9,447 nt of DNA from Oscillospiraceae bacterium (GTDB lineage: Bacteria > Bacillota > Clostridia > Oscillospirales > Ruminococcaceae). A program made the position numbers and the translations under genes. Positions 1-6,857 of this stretch are shown in pieces; within the stretch, counting starts at the first letter, position 1, and each line of letters begins with the position of its first letter. The DNA is taken from positions 1 through 9,447 of the forward strand of contig JAFLUJ010000017.1 in the NCBI GenBank assembly GCA_022511485.1, read 5' to 3'. The notes under the pieces were generated by a model. It had not been told where the DNA came from, did not search any database, and saw only the letters and a list, made by a program, of their open reading frames with translations.

Positions 1-7
1 AAGGGGT

Positions 8-43
8 CTGGGGAAAACCTTTCTTCAGAAAGGTTTTCCCCAG
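8..43. repeat. Perfect 17-bp inverted repeat (hairpin)
   Basis: Positions 8-24 and 27-43 are exact reverse complements (CTGGGGAAAACCTTTCT against AGAAAGGTTTTCCCCAG) with only 2 nt between, so the RNA would form a 16-bp stem with a 4-nt loop. No T-run follows on either strand, so it is not a canonical intrinsic terminator. It could close a transcript entering from the left by another mechanism, or be one copy of a dispersed intergenic palindrome. No gene to its left is visible, so its role is open. Confidence 0.7.
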
Positions 44-64
44 TAAGAGTACAGAGGTAATGCA

Positions 65-80
65 CTAAATTATGATTTAT
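65..80 (+). promoter_or_regulatory. 16-bp motif shared with the methyltransferase promoter region
   Basis: CTAAATTATGATTTAT occurs here upstream of the histidine kinase. It occurs again on the minus strand at 9371-9386, just upstream of the methyltransferase promoter. Both copies read in the same direction relative to the gene downstream. The motif is AT-rich and contains the imperfect palindrome AAATTATGATTT. It could be a regulator site or an upstream promoter element, and chance is not excluded. Confidence 0.35.
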
Positions 81-105
81 AAAATATCTGCGGGTATTAA
101 CTAAA

Positions 106-217
106 TGTTCATGCATTTGCATAGAAAATATGATAAAATAAAAATGAGTGTAATATAATGCAGGAGGTCTCCGGAGGTTTCATGCAGGCTGTACAGAAAG
201 GCGGGAGTTTATGTTAA
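106..217 (+). promoter_or_regulatory. Leader of the kinase gene: weak promoter and possible leader peptide
   Basis: A weak sigma-A-like pair is TGTTCA (106-111), 17 nt, TATGAT (129-134). A separate TATAAT at 154-159 has no good -35. Two purine-rich Shine-Dalgarno-like blocks follow: AGGAGGT at 162-168 and GGAGG at 173-177, with the self-complementary CTCCGGAG spanning them. An ATG at 182 opens an 11-codon frame (MQAVQKGGSLC) that stops at 215-217, overlapping the kinase start at 211 in another frame. A second ATG at 158 is in the same frame. This arrangement could couple or dampen kinase translation. Translation of the leader is inference. Confidence 0.3.
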
Positions 218-2118
218 ATCCTATCCAGAAAATACTTAATATAAAATTCCGCAATAAGCTTATACTGATGTGCGTTGCTACGCTTGTTCCGGTAATTCTC
301 GGCGGAGTTTTCCTGCTCTATAACTTTATCAGTGTTATGCGTAACAATGCAGGAAATGAAGCCATATCCGAAGCGGACAGTATCAAAATAAGACTTAAGG
401 ATACAGTGACAACGGTATCAAATATAAGCGATACCATTTTTGAAAGTGATGACCTCAACACTCTGCTTAAACAGGATTTCGTCAATAATGATGAGTATTA
501 TAATTTTTATATGCAGGAACTGATCATTCCGGAGCATAACGGTGCTTATCCTCAGATAGACGGTATTTACTTTTACCTTGACATTGAAGATTTTATATAT
601 AACTCGGATTTCAGTTATGCAAATGAACAGATACAGAATTCCTACTGGTATAAAACAGCCCGGGAAACCGGTCAGCAAAGATGGCAGCTCATAACCTTTA
701 ACGGTGAGGATATGAGCAACGATATTGATGATGATCAGGAGCAGGAAGATCCGAAAACACCCGGGTATGTTTCTCCGGAAAGCCGCCTTGCATTTATTAC
801 TCCGCTCACAGACAAAAATGATGATTTCTGCGGAACTATGGTGGTAACTGTAAATCCGGACTGGTATTCCGAGCTTACAAATGACGTGAACGGAGGAGTA
901 GTATTCTGCGTTAATCAGGGAGTAGTTTTCTATAGTACTGTGGATGGCTGCCGCGAAAGATCGGTGCTCAACTACGAAAATGATTTTCCTCTTGGAATAA
1001 GTGATTCAGAAAAGCTGAACGGCGGAAAAAATCAGCTTGAAAAAAAAGGCTACACAGTGGTCTCTTACTTTGACTATGAAAACACAGGAAATCTTTTTCA
1101 GATATATGTTGTCAAGCCCTCTGCTGTTTATAATGAAACTCTAAGTAATACAATTATAATTTACGTATGGTATAGTTTGTTATGTATTATACTTTCAGTA
1201 TTAGTTATGATACTGTTTGCCAGTATGTTCACAAGACGTATACGATTTTTGCAGGACGAAATGCATAGTGTTGCAGACGGCAGCTTTGAGCTTACTGAGG
1301 ATATTAAGGGTAATGATGAAATATATGATCTGTATCAGGATCTGAAAAAAATGGTGAACAGTATGCAGAAGCTTATCAACGATGCATACAAGTCAAAAAT
1401 ACAGTCGGAAAGCTTTAAGCTCAATCAGATGGAAGCGGAGTTCAAGGCTCTGGCAAGTCAGATAAATCCACATTTCCTTTATAACACTCTTGAAACTATA
1501 AGAATGAAAGCATACTGCAACAACGACAAGGAAACCGCAGACCTGGTAAAAAAGCTGGGCAAATTCATGCGACGCTGTCTTGAAGTAAAGGACGGCATGG
1601 TGACCCTTGAATCAGAGCTGGAATTTACAAGGAGCTATCTGGAGCTACAGGCAGCTCGTTTCGGAGACAGAGTGTCCTACTCAATTTACTGTGAGGTGGA
1701 CAGGAATTATAAGATACTGCCGCTTATCATACAGCCTATCGTCGAAAATGCGGTGGTGCATGGCATCGAAAGCTCCAAATCCAATGGAAGGATAAGCATT
1801 AAGGTCCGGTACTGCGGGGAAAATGTTTCTATTGATGTTGCGGACAACGGACAGGGTATCCCTCCGGAAAGAATGAAGGAGCTTCTTGACAAGCTGGAAA
1901 AGAATGATACCTCCTCGGGAAAAAGTATCGGTCTTACAAACGTAAATAAACGTATAAAAATGTATCATGGTGCAGAGTACGGGCTTTCGGTAAAAACGGT
2001 GCGGGGCAAGGGAACTACTATAAGCGTTACTCTCCCGAGAATTGTGGACGAAAACGTTATGAAGAAGCTTCCCCAGAAGTACAGTGAGATAAGCGAAAAT
2101 ATTTCCCGCGGAGCTTGA
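211..2118 (+). CDS. Membrane sensor histidine kinase, YesM/LytS-like (His_kinase + HATPase_c)
   Basis: This 635-residue kinase senses an extracellular signal, autophosphorylates on His and passes the phosphate to the regulator encoded next door. Residues 1-16 are cytoplasmic and basic. TM1 is about 17-40, an extracytoplasmic sensor of dCache type is about 41-312, and TM2 is about 314-337. A HAMP linker is about 338-390. The His_kinase domain carries QINPHFLYN with phospho-acceptor His421. The ATPase domain shows an N box (QPIVENAVVHG, Asn513), a G1 box (DNGQG, 545-549) and a G2 box (GKSIGLTNVNKRI). The length is usual for YesM-type kinases. The ATG at 211 is chosen because GGCGGGAG lies just upstream and the first membrane segment follows at once. 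The signal is unknown. In this family it is often a sugar or oligosaccharide, but no transporter or glycosidase is visible here. Three Cys (207, 233, 247) lie in the outer domain. Confident on family, not on ligand. Confidence 0.95.
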   Translation: MLNPIQKILNIKFRNKLILMCVATLVPVILGGVFLLYNFISVMRNNAGNEAISEADSIKIRLKDTVTTVSNISDTIFESDDLNTLLKQDFVNNDEYYNFYMQELIIPEHNGAYPQIDGIYFYLDIEDFIYNSDFSYANEQIQNSYWYKTARETGQQRWQLITFNGEDMSNDIDDDQEQEDPKTPGYVSPESRLAFITPLTDKNDDFCGTMVVTVNPDWYSELTNDVNGGVVFCVNQGVVFYSTVDGCRERSVLNYENDFPLGISDSEKLNGGKNQLEKKGYTVVSYFDYENTGNLFQIYVVKPSAVYNETLSNTIIIYVWYSLLCIILSVLVMILFASMFTRRIRFLQDEMHSVADGSFELTEDIKGNDEIYDLYQDLKKMVNSMQKLINDAYKSKIQSESFKLNQMEAEFKALASQINPHFLYNTLETIRMKAYCNNDKETADLVKKLGKFMRRCLEVKDGMVTLESELEFTRSYLELQAARFGDRVSYSIYCEVDRNYKILPLIIQPIVENAVVHGIESSKSNGRISIKVRYCGENVSIDVADNGQGIPPERMKELLDKLEKNDTSSGKSIGLTNVNKRIKMYHGAEYGLSVKTVRGKGTTISVTLPRIVDENVMKKLPQKYSEISENISRGA

Positions 2119-2144
2119 TGTGTATATACGAAAGGAGAAAATTA

Positions 2145-3731
2145 ATGATAAAAGTATTGCTTGTTGACGATGAGCCTAACGTTCGTCAGGGCGTAAAAAT
2201 GATGATACCCTGGCAGGAGCTGGGGCTTGAAGTAATAGGCGAGGGCGAGGACGGAGACGACGGTCTGTCAAAAATACTGGAGCTTGCTCCGGATATTGTT
2301 ATTGCCGATGTAAAAATGCCCGGAATGACCGGGATACAGATGATAGACGCTGCTAAAAAAAGCGGCTTTAACGGAAAATGTCTGATACTGTCAGGATACT
2401 CGGATTTTACTTACGCCAAGGAAGCTATGTCCCTGGGGGTCAAGCAGTTTATCCTCAAACCGGTGGATGAGGACGAGCTTATTGACGCTCTGAAAGCTCT
2501 CCGGGAGGAGATCGCAGGAGACGAACGCAATAAGATAACAATGGAGCACGGCAGCGAATATATGAGCGAAAAGCTTTTACAGGCTCTGCTTCTTGGCGAT
2601 GACAAGGTAATAGAAAGCAGTGAGCTTACTGCATATGATTATGACAACTACACGGCAGCTATCATAACTGCTTCGGAAAATATGACTGCGGAGGAAAAAA
2701 ATACTGTCCTTATCACGATAAAAAAGCGTCTTGAGGATGAATCCGGCGCTGATGTTACGGCTCCCGGATTCAGCGGAATGACAGCCGCTCTTTTCAAGGA
2801 TAAAAGCCGAGGCAAGCTTATGGAGTATCTTTCGGCGCTGAGCAAGGAGTATTCCGAACAGATCTTTATAACGGTAGGAGGAACTGTTTCGGAAATGACA
2901 GATATAAAACGCTCCTATCACGAGGCTGACGAGCTGTTTAAAAATCGTTTCCGGTATCTGCACAGGGGTATAGTCAGTGCGGAGACCCTCAGCGGAGATA
3001 TTTACGAAGGCAGCGAGACCGACGAGATCATCGACCGTATCTATGCATATATGGAGATCAATGACATTGACCGGCTCAATGAAGCGCTGGAGCGTTTCCG
3101 TGCTTCCCTTTGCGGAGGTTCATACACCGCCGAAAGGATAAAGGTGACCTGCATAACCACCGTTATGGAAATAAAGTCAAGGCTGGTAAAAAACATAGGC
3201 GACAAAAAAACAGAGCAGTTCCTTAACGATGAGCTTATTGATAAGATCGGGGAGAAAACAAGTCTTTTTGATATTATCGAGCTGCTTAAAACCACGCTTA
3301 CCGAAATTTCAAACACTCACTTCGGACGGACAACAAAAAGCACTATGGAACGTGTGGTACAGTATATCAGATCAAACTACAACAGCGAGCTTCGCCTGGA
3401 GCAGCTTGCTGCTATATTCGGATATAACCGTGCTTATCTTGGAAAGGTCTTTCACCAGTATACAGGAGAAAATTTCAATAACTATCTTGACAGCATACGT
3501 ATCACCGAGGCAAAGAGACTTCTTGAAATGGACGAATACAAGGTCTACGAGGTCGCTGAAATGGTGGGGTATACTAATATCAACTATTTCCATAACAAGT
3601 TCAAAAAATATGTGGGGATAAGTCCCCTCAGCTATAAAAGACAGAGCCGCGGGGAAGCTGCGGGAAGCTATGACGACATTGATGATATTGAGATCCTTGA
3701 CGGTATTGATGAACAGGAGACAGAATTTTAA
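2145..3731 (+). CDS. Response regulator, YesN-like (receiver + AraC-type DNA-binding domain)
   Basis: This is the cognate transcription factor of the preceding kinase, 528 residues from the ATG at 2145. That start has AAAGGAG (2131-2137) at 7 nt. An in-frame ATG at 2115 would overlap the kinase stop and has no site at the right distance. The receiver domain (about 2-120) shows the acidic pair Asp8-Asp9, phospho-acceptor Asp55 (IADVKMPGMTG), Ser83 and Lys105 (ILKPVDE). A 280-residue linker of YesN type follows. The AraC helix-turn-helix pair is at about 399-499, ending in GYTNINYFHNKFKKYVG and SPLSYKR. Residues 500-528 form a strongly acidic tail with repeated Asp/Ile, beyond the usual end of the domain. 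Gene order and the 26-bp gap indicate co-transcription with the kinase. Target genes are unknown. The mreD-mrdA pair lies directly downstream but is separated by a folded element, so regulation of those genes is only a possibility. Confidence 0.95.
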   Translation: MIKVLLVDDEPNVRQGVKMMIPWQELGLEVIGEGEDGDDGLSKILELAPDIVIADVKMPGMTGIQMIDAAKKSGFNGKCLILSGYSDFTYAKEAMSLGVKQFILKPVDEDELIDALKALREEIAGDERNKITMEHGSEYMSEKLLQALLLGDDKVIESSELTAYDYDNYTAAIITASENMTAEEKNTVLITIKKRLEDESGADVTAPGFSGMTAALFKDKSRGKLMEYLSALSKEYSEQIFITVGGTVSEMTDIKRSYHEADELFKNRFRYLHRGIVSAETLSGDIYEGSETDEIIDRIYAYMEINDIDRLNEALERFRASLCGGSYTAERIKVTCITTVMEIKSRLVKNIGDKKTEQFLNDELIDKIGEKTSLFDIIELLKTTLTEISNTHFGRTTKSTMERVVQYIRSNYNSELRLEQLAAIFGYNRAYLGKVFHQYTGENFNNYLDSIRITEAKRLLEMDEYKVYEVAEMVGYTNINYFHNKFKKYVGISPLSYKRQSRGEAAGSYDDIDDIEILDGIDEQETEF

Positions 3732-3777
3732 AGGCAGCACCGCACAACTATTGTGCGCCAGCTGCGCAGTGTTGCCT
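3732..3777. repeat. Compact nested palindromic element after the response regulator
   Basis: The outer arms AGGCAGCAC (3732-3740) and GTGTTGCCT (3769-3777) pair over 9 bp with one G-U. Inside is a perfect 7-bp hairpin, CGCACAA-CTA-TTGTGCG (3741-3757). TGCGC-CAGCT-GCGCA (3754-3768) is an alternative hairpin that shares bases with it, so the two inner folds exclude each other. The element begins one base after the regulator stop and has no T-run. It resembles a REP or small MITE-type intergenic repeat and could act as a processing or attenuation site between the regulator and mreD. Further copies would have to be found elsewhere in the genome to call it a dispersed repeat. Confidence 0.55.
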
Positions 3778-3792
3778 AAAGCTAACATCATG

Positions 3793-3829
3793 AAAGGAGT
3801 GGCGTTCCCTACGGGAGCATGGTCAAATG
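3793..3829 (+). promoter_or_regulatory. Ribosome binding site with hairpin spacer before mreD
   Basis: AAAGGAG (3793-3799) is the only good Shine-Dalgarno sequence, yet it lies 27 nt before the mreD ATG at 3827. A hairpin GTTCCC-TAC-GGGAGC (3804-3818, 6 bp, one G-U) fills the gap. Folding it leaves 12 unpaired nt, which brings the site near working distance. A mini-frame ATG-GTC-AAA-TGA (3819-3830) starts directly after the hairpin and stops across the mreD start codon. The same plan recurs before mrdA. Confidence 0.6.
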
Positions 3830-4393
3830 AATATTGATCTGAAACGAAAAAAGGAAAAACGGAATAATATCATTCGCTGGCTGCTGTATTTTTTGCTGCT
3901 GGCTATATCCTATATTTATATGACAACAGCTCCCATCACTCTGCGGACGCCGCTTTTTCTTCTGTCCACTGCAATGTGCGTCTCAATGTTTGAAGAGCCC
4001 TTCGACTCGGCTGTCTTCGGATGCGTTGCGGGACTTCTTCTGGATACGGCTCAGGGCACTATGATAGGACTTAACGGCATCATTGTTCTGTGGTGCTGCC
4101 TGATGTCCTCACTGCTGTTCCATTTCTTTTTGAGACGCTATATTGTCAGTATCATACTGGTAAATCTTGCGGCGGTATTTATACAGGGAATGATCCACTA
4201 TTTCTTTTACTATGCTATATGGGAGTACGATCCCTCGGGAAAAATTTTTACCGAGAAATTTCTGCCTGTCATGATCTACACGGAGATAGCCGTTTTTCCC
4301 TTATTCCTGCTTACGCGATTCATGGTGAAGCATTTCGGAGTGATTGTGGAAAGCTATATTGAAGAACAATCCGATGATATTGTAAGAGAGTAA
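3827..4393 (+). CDS. mreD: Rod shape-determining protein MreD
   Basis: MreD is an integral membrane component of the elongasome, working with MreB, MreC, RodA and PBP2 to direct peptidoglycan insertion. The 188-residue protein has a basic cytoplasmic start (KRKKEKRNN) and about five to six hydrophobic segments (about 15-35, 41-54, 60-77, 80-101, 105-127, 145-166). The motif LLLDTAQGTMIGLNG (71-84 region) fits the conserved D..xG..G stretch of the family, and it has a short charged C-terminus. Length and topology are normal for MreD, whose sequence is otherwise weakly conserved. The identification leans partly on the PBP2 gene next door. The start is set by the hairpin-spaced ribosome site; no other start with a normally spaced site is available. 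Oddly, mreC and mreB are not upstream: a two-component system is there instead. Confidence 0.85.
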   Translation: MNIDLKRKKEKRNNIIRWLLYFLLLAISYIYMTTAPITLRTPLFLLSTAMCVSMFEEPFDSAVFGCVAGLLLDTAQGTMIGLNGIIVLWCCLMSSLLFHFFLRRYIVSIILVNLAAVFIQGMIHYFFYYAIWEYDPSGKIFTEKFLPVMIYTEIAVFPLFLLTRFMVKHFGVIVESYIEEQSDDIVRE

Positions 4394-4401
4394 ACTTCGC
4401 G

Positions 4402-4442
4402 AAAGGAGAGGTGCTCCCTGAGGGAGCGATATTATAACTATG
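4402..4442 (+). promoter_or_regulatory. Ribosome binding site with hairpin spacer before mrdA
   Basis: AAAGGAG (4402-4408) is 31 nt from the mrdA ATG at 4440. A perfect 6-bp hairpin GCTCCC-TGA-GGGAGC (4413-4427) lies between. As before mreD, exactly 4 nt separate the Shine-Dalgarno from the hairpin, the hairpin is 15 nt, and the right arm GGGAGC is identical. Folding leaves 16 unpaired nt. TTCGCGAA (4396-4403) is a second small palindrome that touches the Shine-Dalgarno. Confidence 0.6.
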
Positions 4443-6548
4443 GCAAAATTTTTTGAAAGATTACGGGCAGCATTTTTCTTTATAGTGATACTTGCTGCAC
4501 TTGCGCTGTGTTGTGTGGATCTGATGAAGATACAGATAGTAAACGGCGCGGCATATCTTGAAAAGGCTCAGACAACCCGTACTGCAAGTCAGGTCATAAC
4601 CTCTCCGAGAGGTGAGATAGTTGACAAGGACGGCAGTGAGATAGTAATAAACAAGACCGGATTCAACGTCATCATAGAAAAGGCGTTTTTCCCAAGCGGA
4701 AAGGAAGAAATGAACCGTATCATAAACGGCATAGCAAGGATACTTGATGAGGACGGAGTTCCATGGATAGATACTCTTCCCATATCAAGAGAGCAGCCAT
4801 ATGAATATCTTGAAGCCCGGGACGGCGATATTGTAAAGCTCAGGAAGGAAATAGGCGTCCAGCCCTATGCCACTGCGGAGGACTGTCTTACCGCAATGTA
4901 CTCCATGTACGGGATAGATGACAGATACACCGAAAAGGAAAAAAGAACTATCGCCGGGATACGCTATGAAATGTTCCTGAGAAGCTTTTCTCTTTCAAAC
5001 CGGTACACCTTTGCAGAGGATATTCCCATGGACACTGTTGTACGTCTGAAGGAAGCCTCCTATACTCTTGAGGGAATGGATATAATCGAGGAGGCAATCA
5101 GGATCTACGCTGTGGGAGATGTTGCTCCTCATCTTATCGGAACGGTAGGAGCTATCAGCGCAGAGGAATACGAGGAACACAGAGGCGATGGCTACGCTCT
5201 CAACGACGTGATAGGAAAATCCGGCATAGAAAAGGCTATGGAATCCGAGCTCCGGGGCAAGAAGGGCACACGAACTCTTGATCTGCTCAACGGCGTTGTG
5301 ATCTCCGATACAGTCACTGAGGAGGCTGTCCCGGGGAATACAGTAAGGCTCACAATTGACATCGACTATCAGCGGGACGTTCAGGAGATACTGGAAAACC
5401 ATATCCTGTGGCTCAATAACCAGACCAGCTCCAAAGCCAAGGGCATGAACGCCAATGCAGGCGCAATTGTAGTTCTGGACGCAAAGGACGGAGCTCTCCT
5501 TGCAGCGGCGACCTCCCCAACATATGATATAAACGACTACCTTACGGATTATGCTTCCGTACTGAACGGAGCTAACTCTCCTCTTACAAACAGAGCTACC
5601 AACGGTCTGTACCGTCCCGGCTCTACATTTAAGACTGTTACAGCTACAGCAGGTCTTAACGAGGGATATATCGGCAGAAATTCCACAGTATACTGTGGAC
5701 ACAAATACACCTACTGGGACGATTATCAGCCATTATGTACCGGCTGGCACGGCGGGATAAGTGTTGTGACCGCCATAGAAAAATCCTGCAATATCTTCTT
5801 TTACGATGTGGGCAGGACAATGGGACCGGATATGATCGCAGAATACGCAAATATGTATGGTCTTGCCAATGACACGTATCTTGAAACAGGGGGAAGCAAG
5901 GGATTTATTGCAACTCCCGACAGCCTCCTTGCAAGAGGTCTGGAGTGGAATGCGGGTCTTGTTGTACAGGAGGCTATCGGTCAGTCCGAAACTGCTGTAA
6001 CGCCGCTCCAGATGGCTGTTCAGGCGTGTACTATTGCAAATAAGGGCGTCCGTTATCAGCCTCATATGGTTGACAGCATTTACACATATAATATGGAGGA
6101 ATTGGTCTCCGTAACACAGCCTGCTGTTGTTTCCACGATACCGGACAGATCCGGCGAGACCTTTGCCCTTATCACTCAGGGAATGAAACAGGCGGCAGCG
6201 TTTACGGCATACAGCTATCCTATGGAAAAGGATTACTACACCTCCTATCTGCTGACAAGTCTCCCGGAGGCGACAGCGATAAAGACGGGAACTCCTCAGA
6301 TGACATCTGCCGAGGATACAGGCTCTGCGTTTATCGGATTCTATCCCGCAGACGACCCTCAGATCGCCTTCTCCGGATTTGTTGAGCATGGAGAGTACTC
6401 CAAATTCATGATAAAGCAGATAATAGAGGCATATTATGACAAGGATTATGTACCTCCGCATCCGACAATAATAATAAAAGAGCCGGAAAAAGTCATGGCT
6501 GGTATTGAATCGGACGGCAGCAATACAGCTTCCCCGGCGGTCAATTAA
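4440..6548 (+). CDS. mrdA: Penicillin-binding protein 2, class B peptidoglycan transpeptidase
   Basis: This enzyme crosslinks peptidoglycan stem peptides during elongation, partnered with a SEDS glycosyltransferase (RodA). The 702-residue protein has a short cytoplasmic start, one membrane anchor (about 11-28), and the class B signature SPRGEIVDKDG at about 55-65. A PBP-dimer (pedestal) domain follows to about 300 and contains IGTVGAIS and DVIGKSGIEKAMES. The transpeptidase domain (about 335-660) has all three active-site motifs: SxxK with nucleophile Ser395 and Lys398 (RPGSTFKTV), SxN at 449-451 (EKSCN), and KTG at 615-617 (AIKTGTPQ). Length is normal for clostridial PBP2. Residues 120-190 form an insertion in the pedestal typical of Gram-positive members. 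It lies 46 bp after mreD and is surely cotranscribed. The start is preceded by the hairpin-spaced ribosome site. RodA is not seen in the window. Beta-lactams would be expected to acylate Ser395. Confidence 0.95.
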   Translation: MAKFFERLRAAFFFIVILAALALCCVDLMKIQIVNGAAYLEKAQTTRTASQVITSPRGEIVDKDGSEIVINKTGFNVIIEKAFFPSGKEEMNRIINGIARILDEDGVPWIDTLPISREQPYEYLEARDGDIVKLRKEIGVQPYATAEDCLTAMYSMYGIDDRYTEKEKRTIAGIRYEMFLRSFSLSNRYTFAEDIPMDTVVRLKEASYTLEGMDIIEEAIRIYAVGDVAPHLIGTVGAISAEEYEEHRGDGYALNDVIGKSGIEKAMESELRGKKGTRTLDLLNGVVISDTVTEEAVPGNTVRLTIDIDYQRDVQEILENHILWLNNQTSSKAKGMNANAGAIVVLDAKDGALLAAATSPTYDINDYLTDYASVLNGANSPLTNRATNGLYRPGSTFKTVTATAGLNEGYIGRNSTVYCGHKYTYWDDYQPLCTGWHGGISVVTAIEKSCNIFFYDVGRTMGPDMIAEYANMYGLANDTYLETGGSKGFIATPDSLLARGLEWNAGLVVQEAIGQSETAVTPLQMAVQACTIANKGVRYQPHMVDSIYTYNMEELVSVTQPAVVSTIPDRSGETFALITQGMKQAAAFTAYSYPMEKDYYTSYLLTSLPEATAIKTGTPQMTSAEDTGSAFIGFYPADDPQIAFSGFVEHGEYSKFMIKQIIEAYYDKDYVPPHPTIIIKEPEKVMAGIESDGSNTASPAVN

Positions 6549-6709
6549 AGCGGCGGAGTAAGCACTGTCCGGACGGTATTTTCATGGCAGCATAATATCA
6601 GAGATCCTTTGTACAATTGTAACAAGCATATTATATGTACAAAATAGACAAAAATAACAAAACGTTTAGTAGGAACATCACAAAATTGTGCAAATCATTC
6701 AAAAACGCT
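6549..6709. other. Gene-free stretch upstream of the minD promoter
   Basis: No supportable gene lies between mrdA and minD. Just after the mrdA stop is the small palindrome GTCCGGAC, with no T-run, so no clear terminator. An inverted pair TTGTACA (6609-6615) / TGTACAA (6636-6642) flanks an AT-rich 20-nt loop. CACAA-AA-TTGTG (6679-6690) is a 12-bp operator-like palindrome about 20 nt upstream of the -35 box. The minC gene, expected here in many Clostridia, is absent. Confidence 0.5.
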
Positions 6710-6737
6710 TTGACAAATTCGTATTTTATGGTACAAT
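6710..6737 (+). promoter_or_regulatory. Strong sigma-A promoter of minD with extended -10
   Basis: TTGACA (6710-6715) is a perfect -35 box. TACAAT (6732-6737) matches five of six bases of the -10 consensus at a 16-nt spacing, and the TG at 6729-6730 makes an extended -10. Transcription should begin near 6744, leaving a leader of about 114 nt before minD. This gives minD a promoter independent of mreD-mrdA. Confidence 0.8.
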
Positions 6738-6779
6738 ATAAAGTAGATGAATATTCTATACTGAAGTACTTTTATCTTC

Positions 6780-6843
6780 AAGACGATACCGCACCAAGGC
6801 GGCAGCCGTTCTTTGCGTGGTATTGTCTTAAGCGTTTATACGC
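6780..6843 (+). promoter_or_regulatory. Structured 5' leader of minD
   Basis: AAGACGATACC (6780-6790) pairs with GGTATTGTCTT (6819-6829) over 11 bp with one wobble. The 28-nt interior can fold further (CGG-CAG-CCG within it). A second hairpin, GCGT-TTAT-ACGC (6832-6843), ends directly at the Shine-Dalgarno GAAAGGAG (6844-6851). It has no U-run, so it is not a terminator. It may protect the transcript or control ribosome access. No known riboswitch class is recognised. Confidence 0.5.
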
Positions 6844-6857
6844 GAAAGGAGTTTTTT

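Noticed and set aside
2115..2144. Ten-residue N-terminal extension of the response regulator
   Set aside because: The receiver fold begins at MIKVLLVDDE from the ATG at 2145, which has AAAGGAG at 7 nt. The upstream ATG overlaps the kinase stop codon.
3372..3791. Minus-strand frame over the end of the response regulator
   Set aside because: It runs antisense through the AraC domain and the palindromic element and has no plausible ribosome site or motif.
4995..5702. 235-codon minus-strand frame opposite mrdA
   Set aside because: It lies entirely antisense to the conserved PBP2 coding sequence, has unusual Cys and Ser richness, and shows no domain motif.
5733..6461. 242-codon minus-strand frame opposite mrdA
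   Set aside because: It is a shadow of the transpeptidase domain, with Arg/Cys/His-rich composition and no family match that I can recognise.
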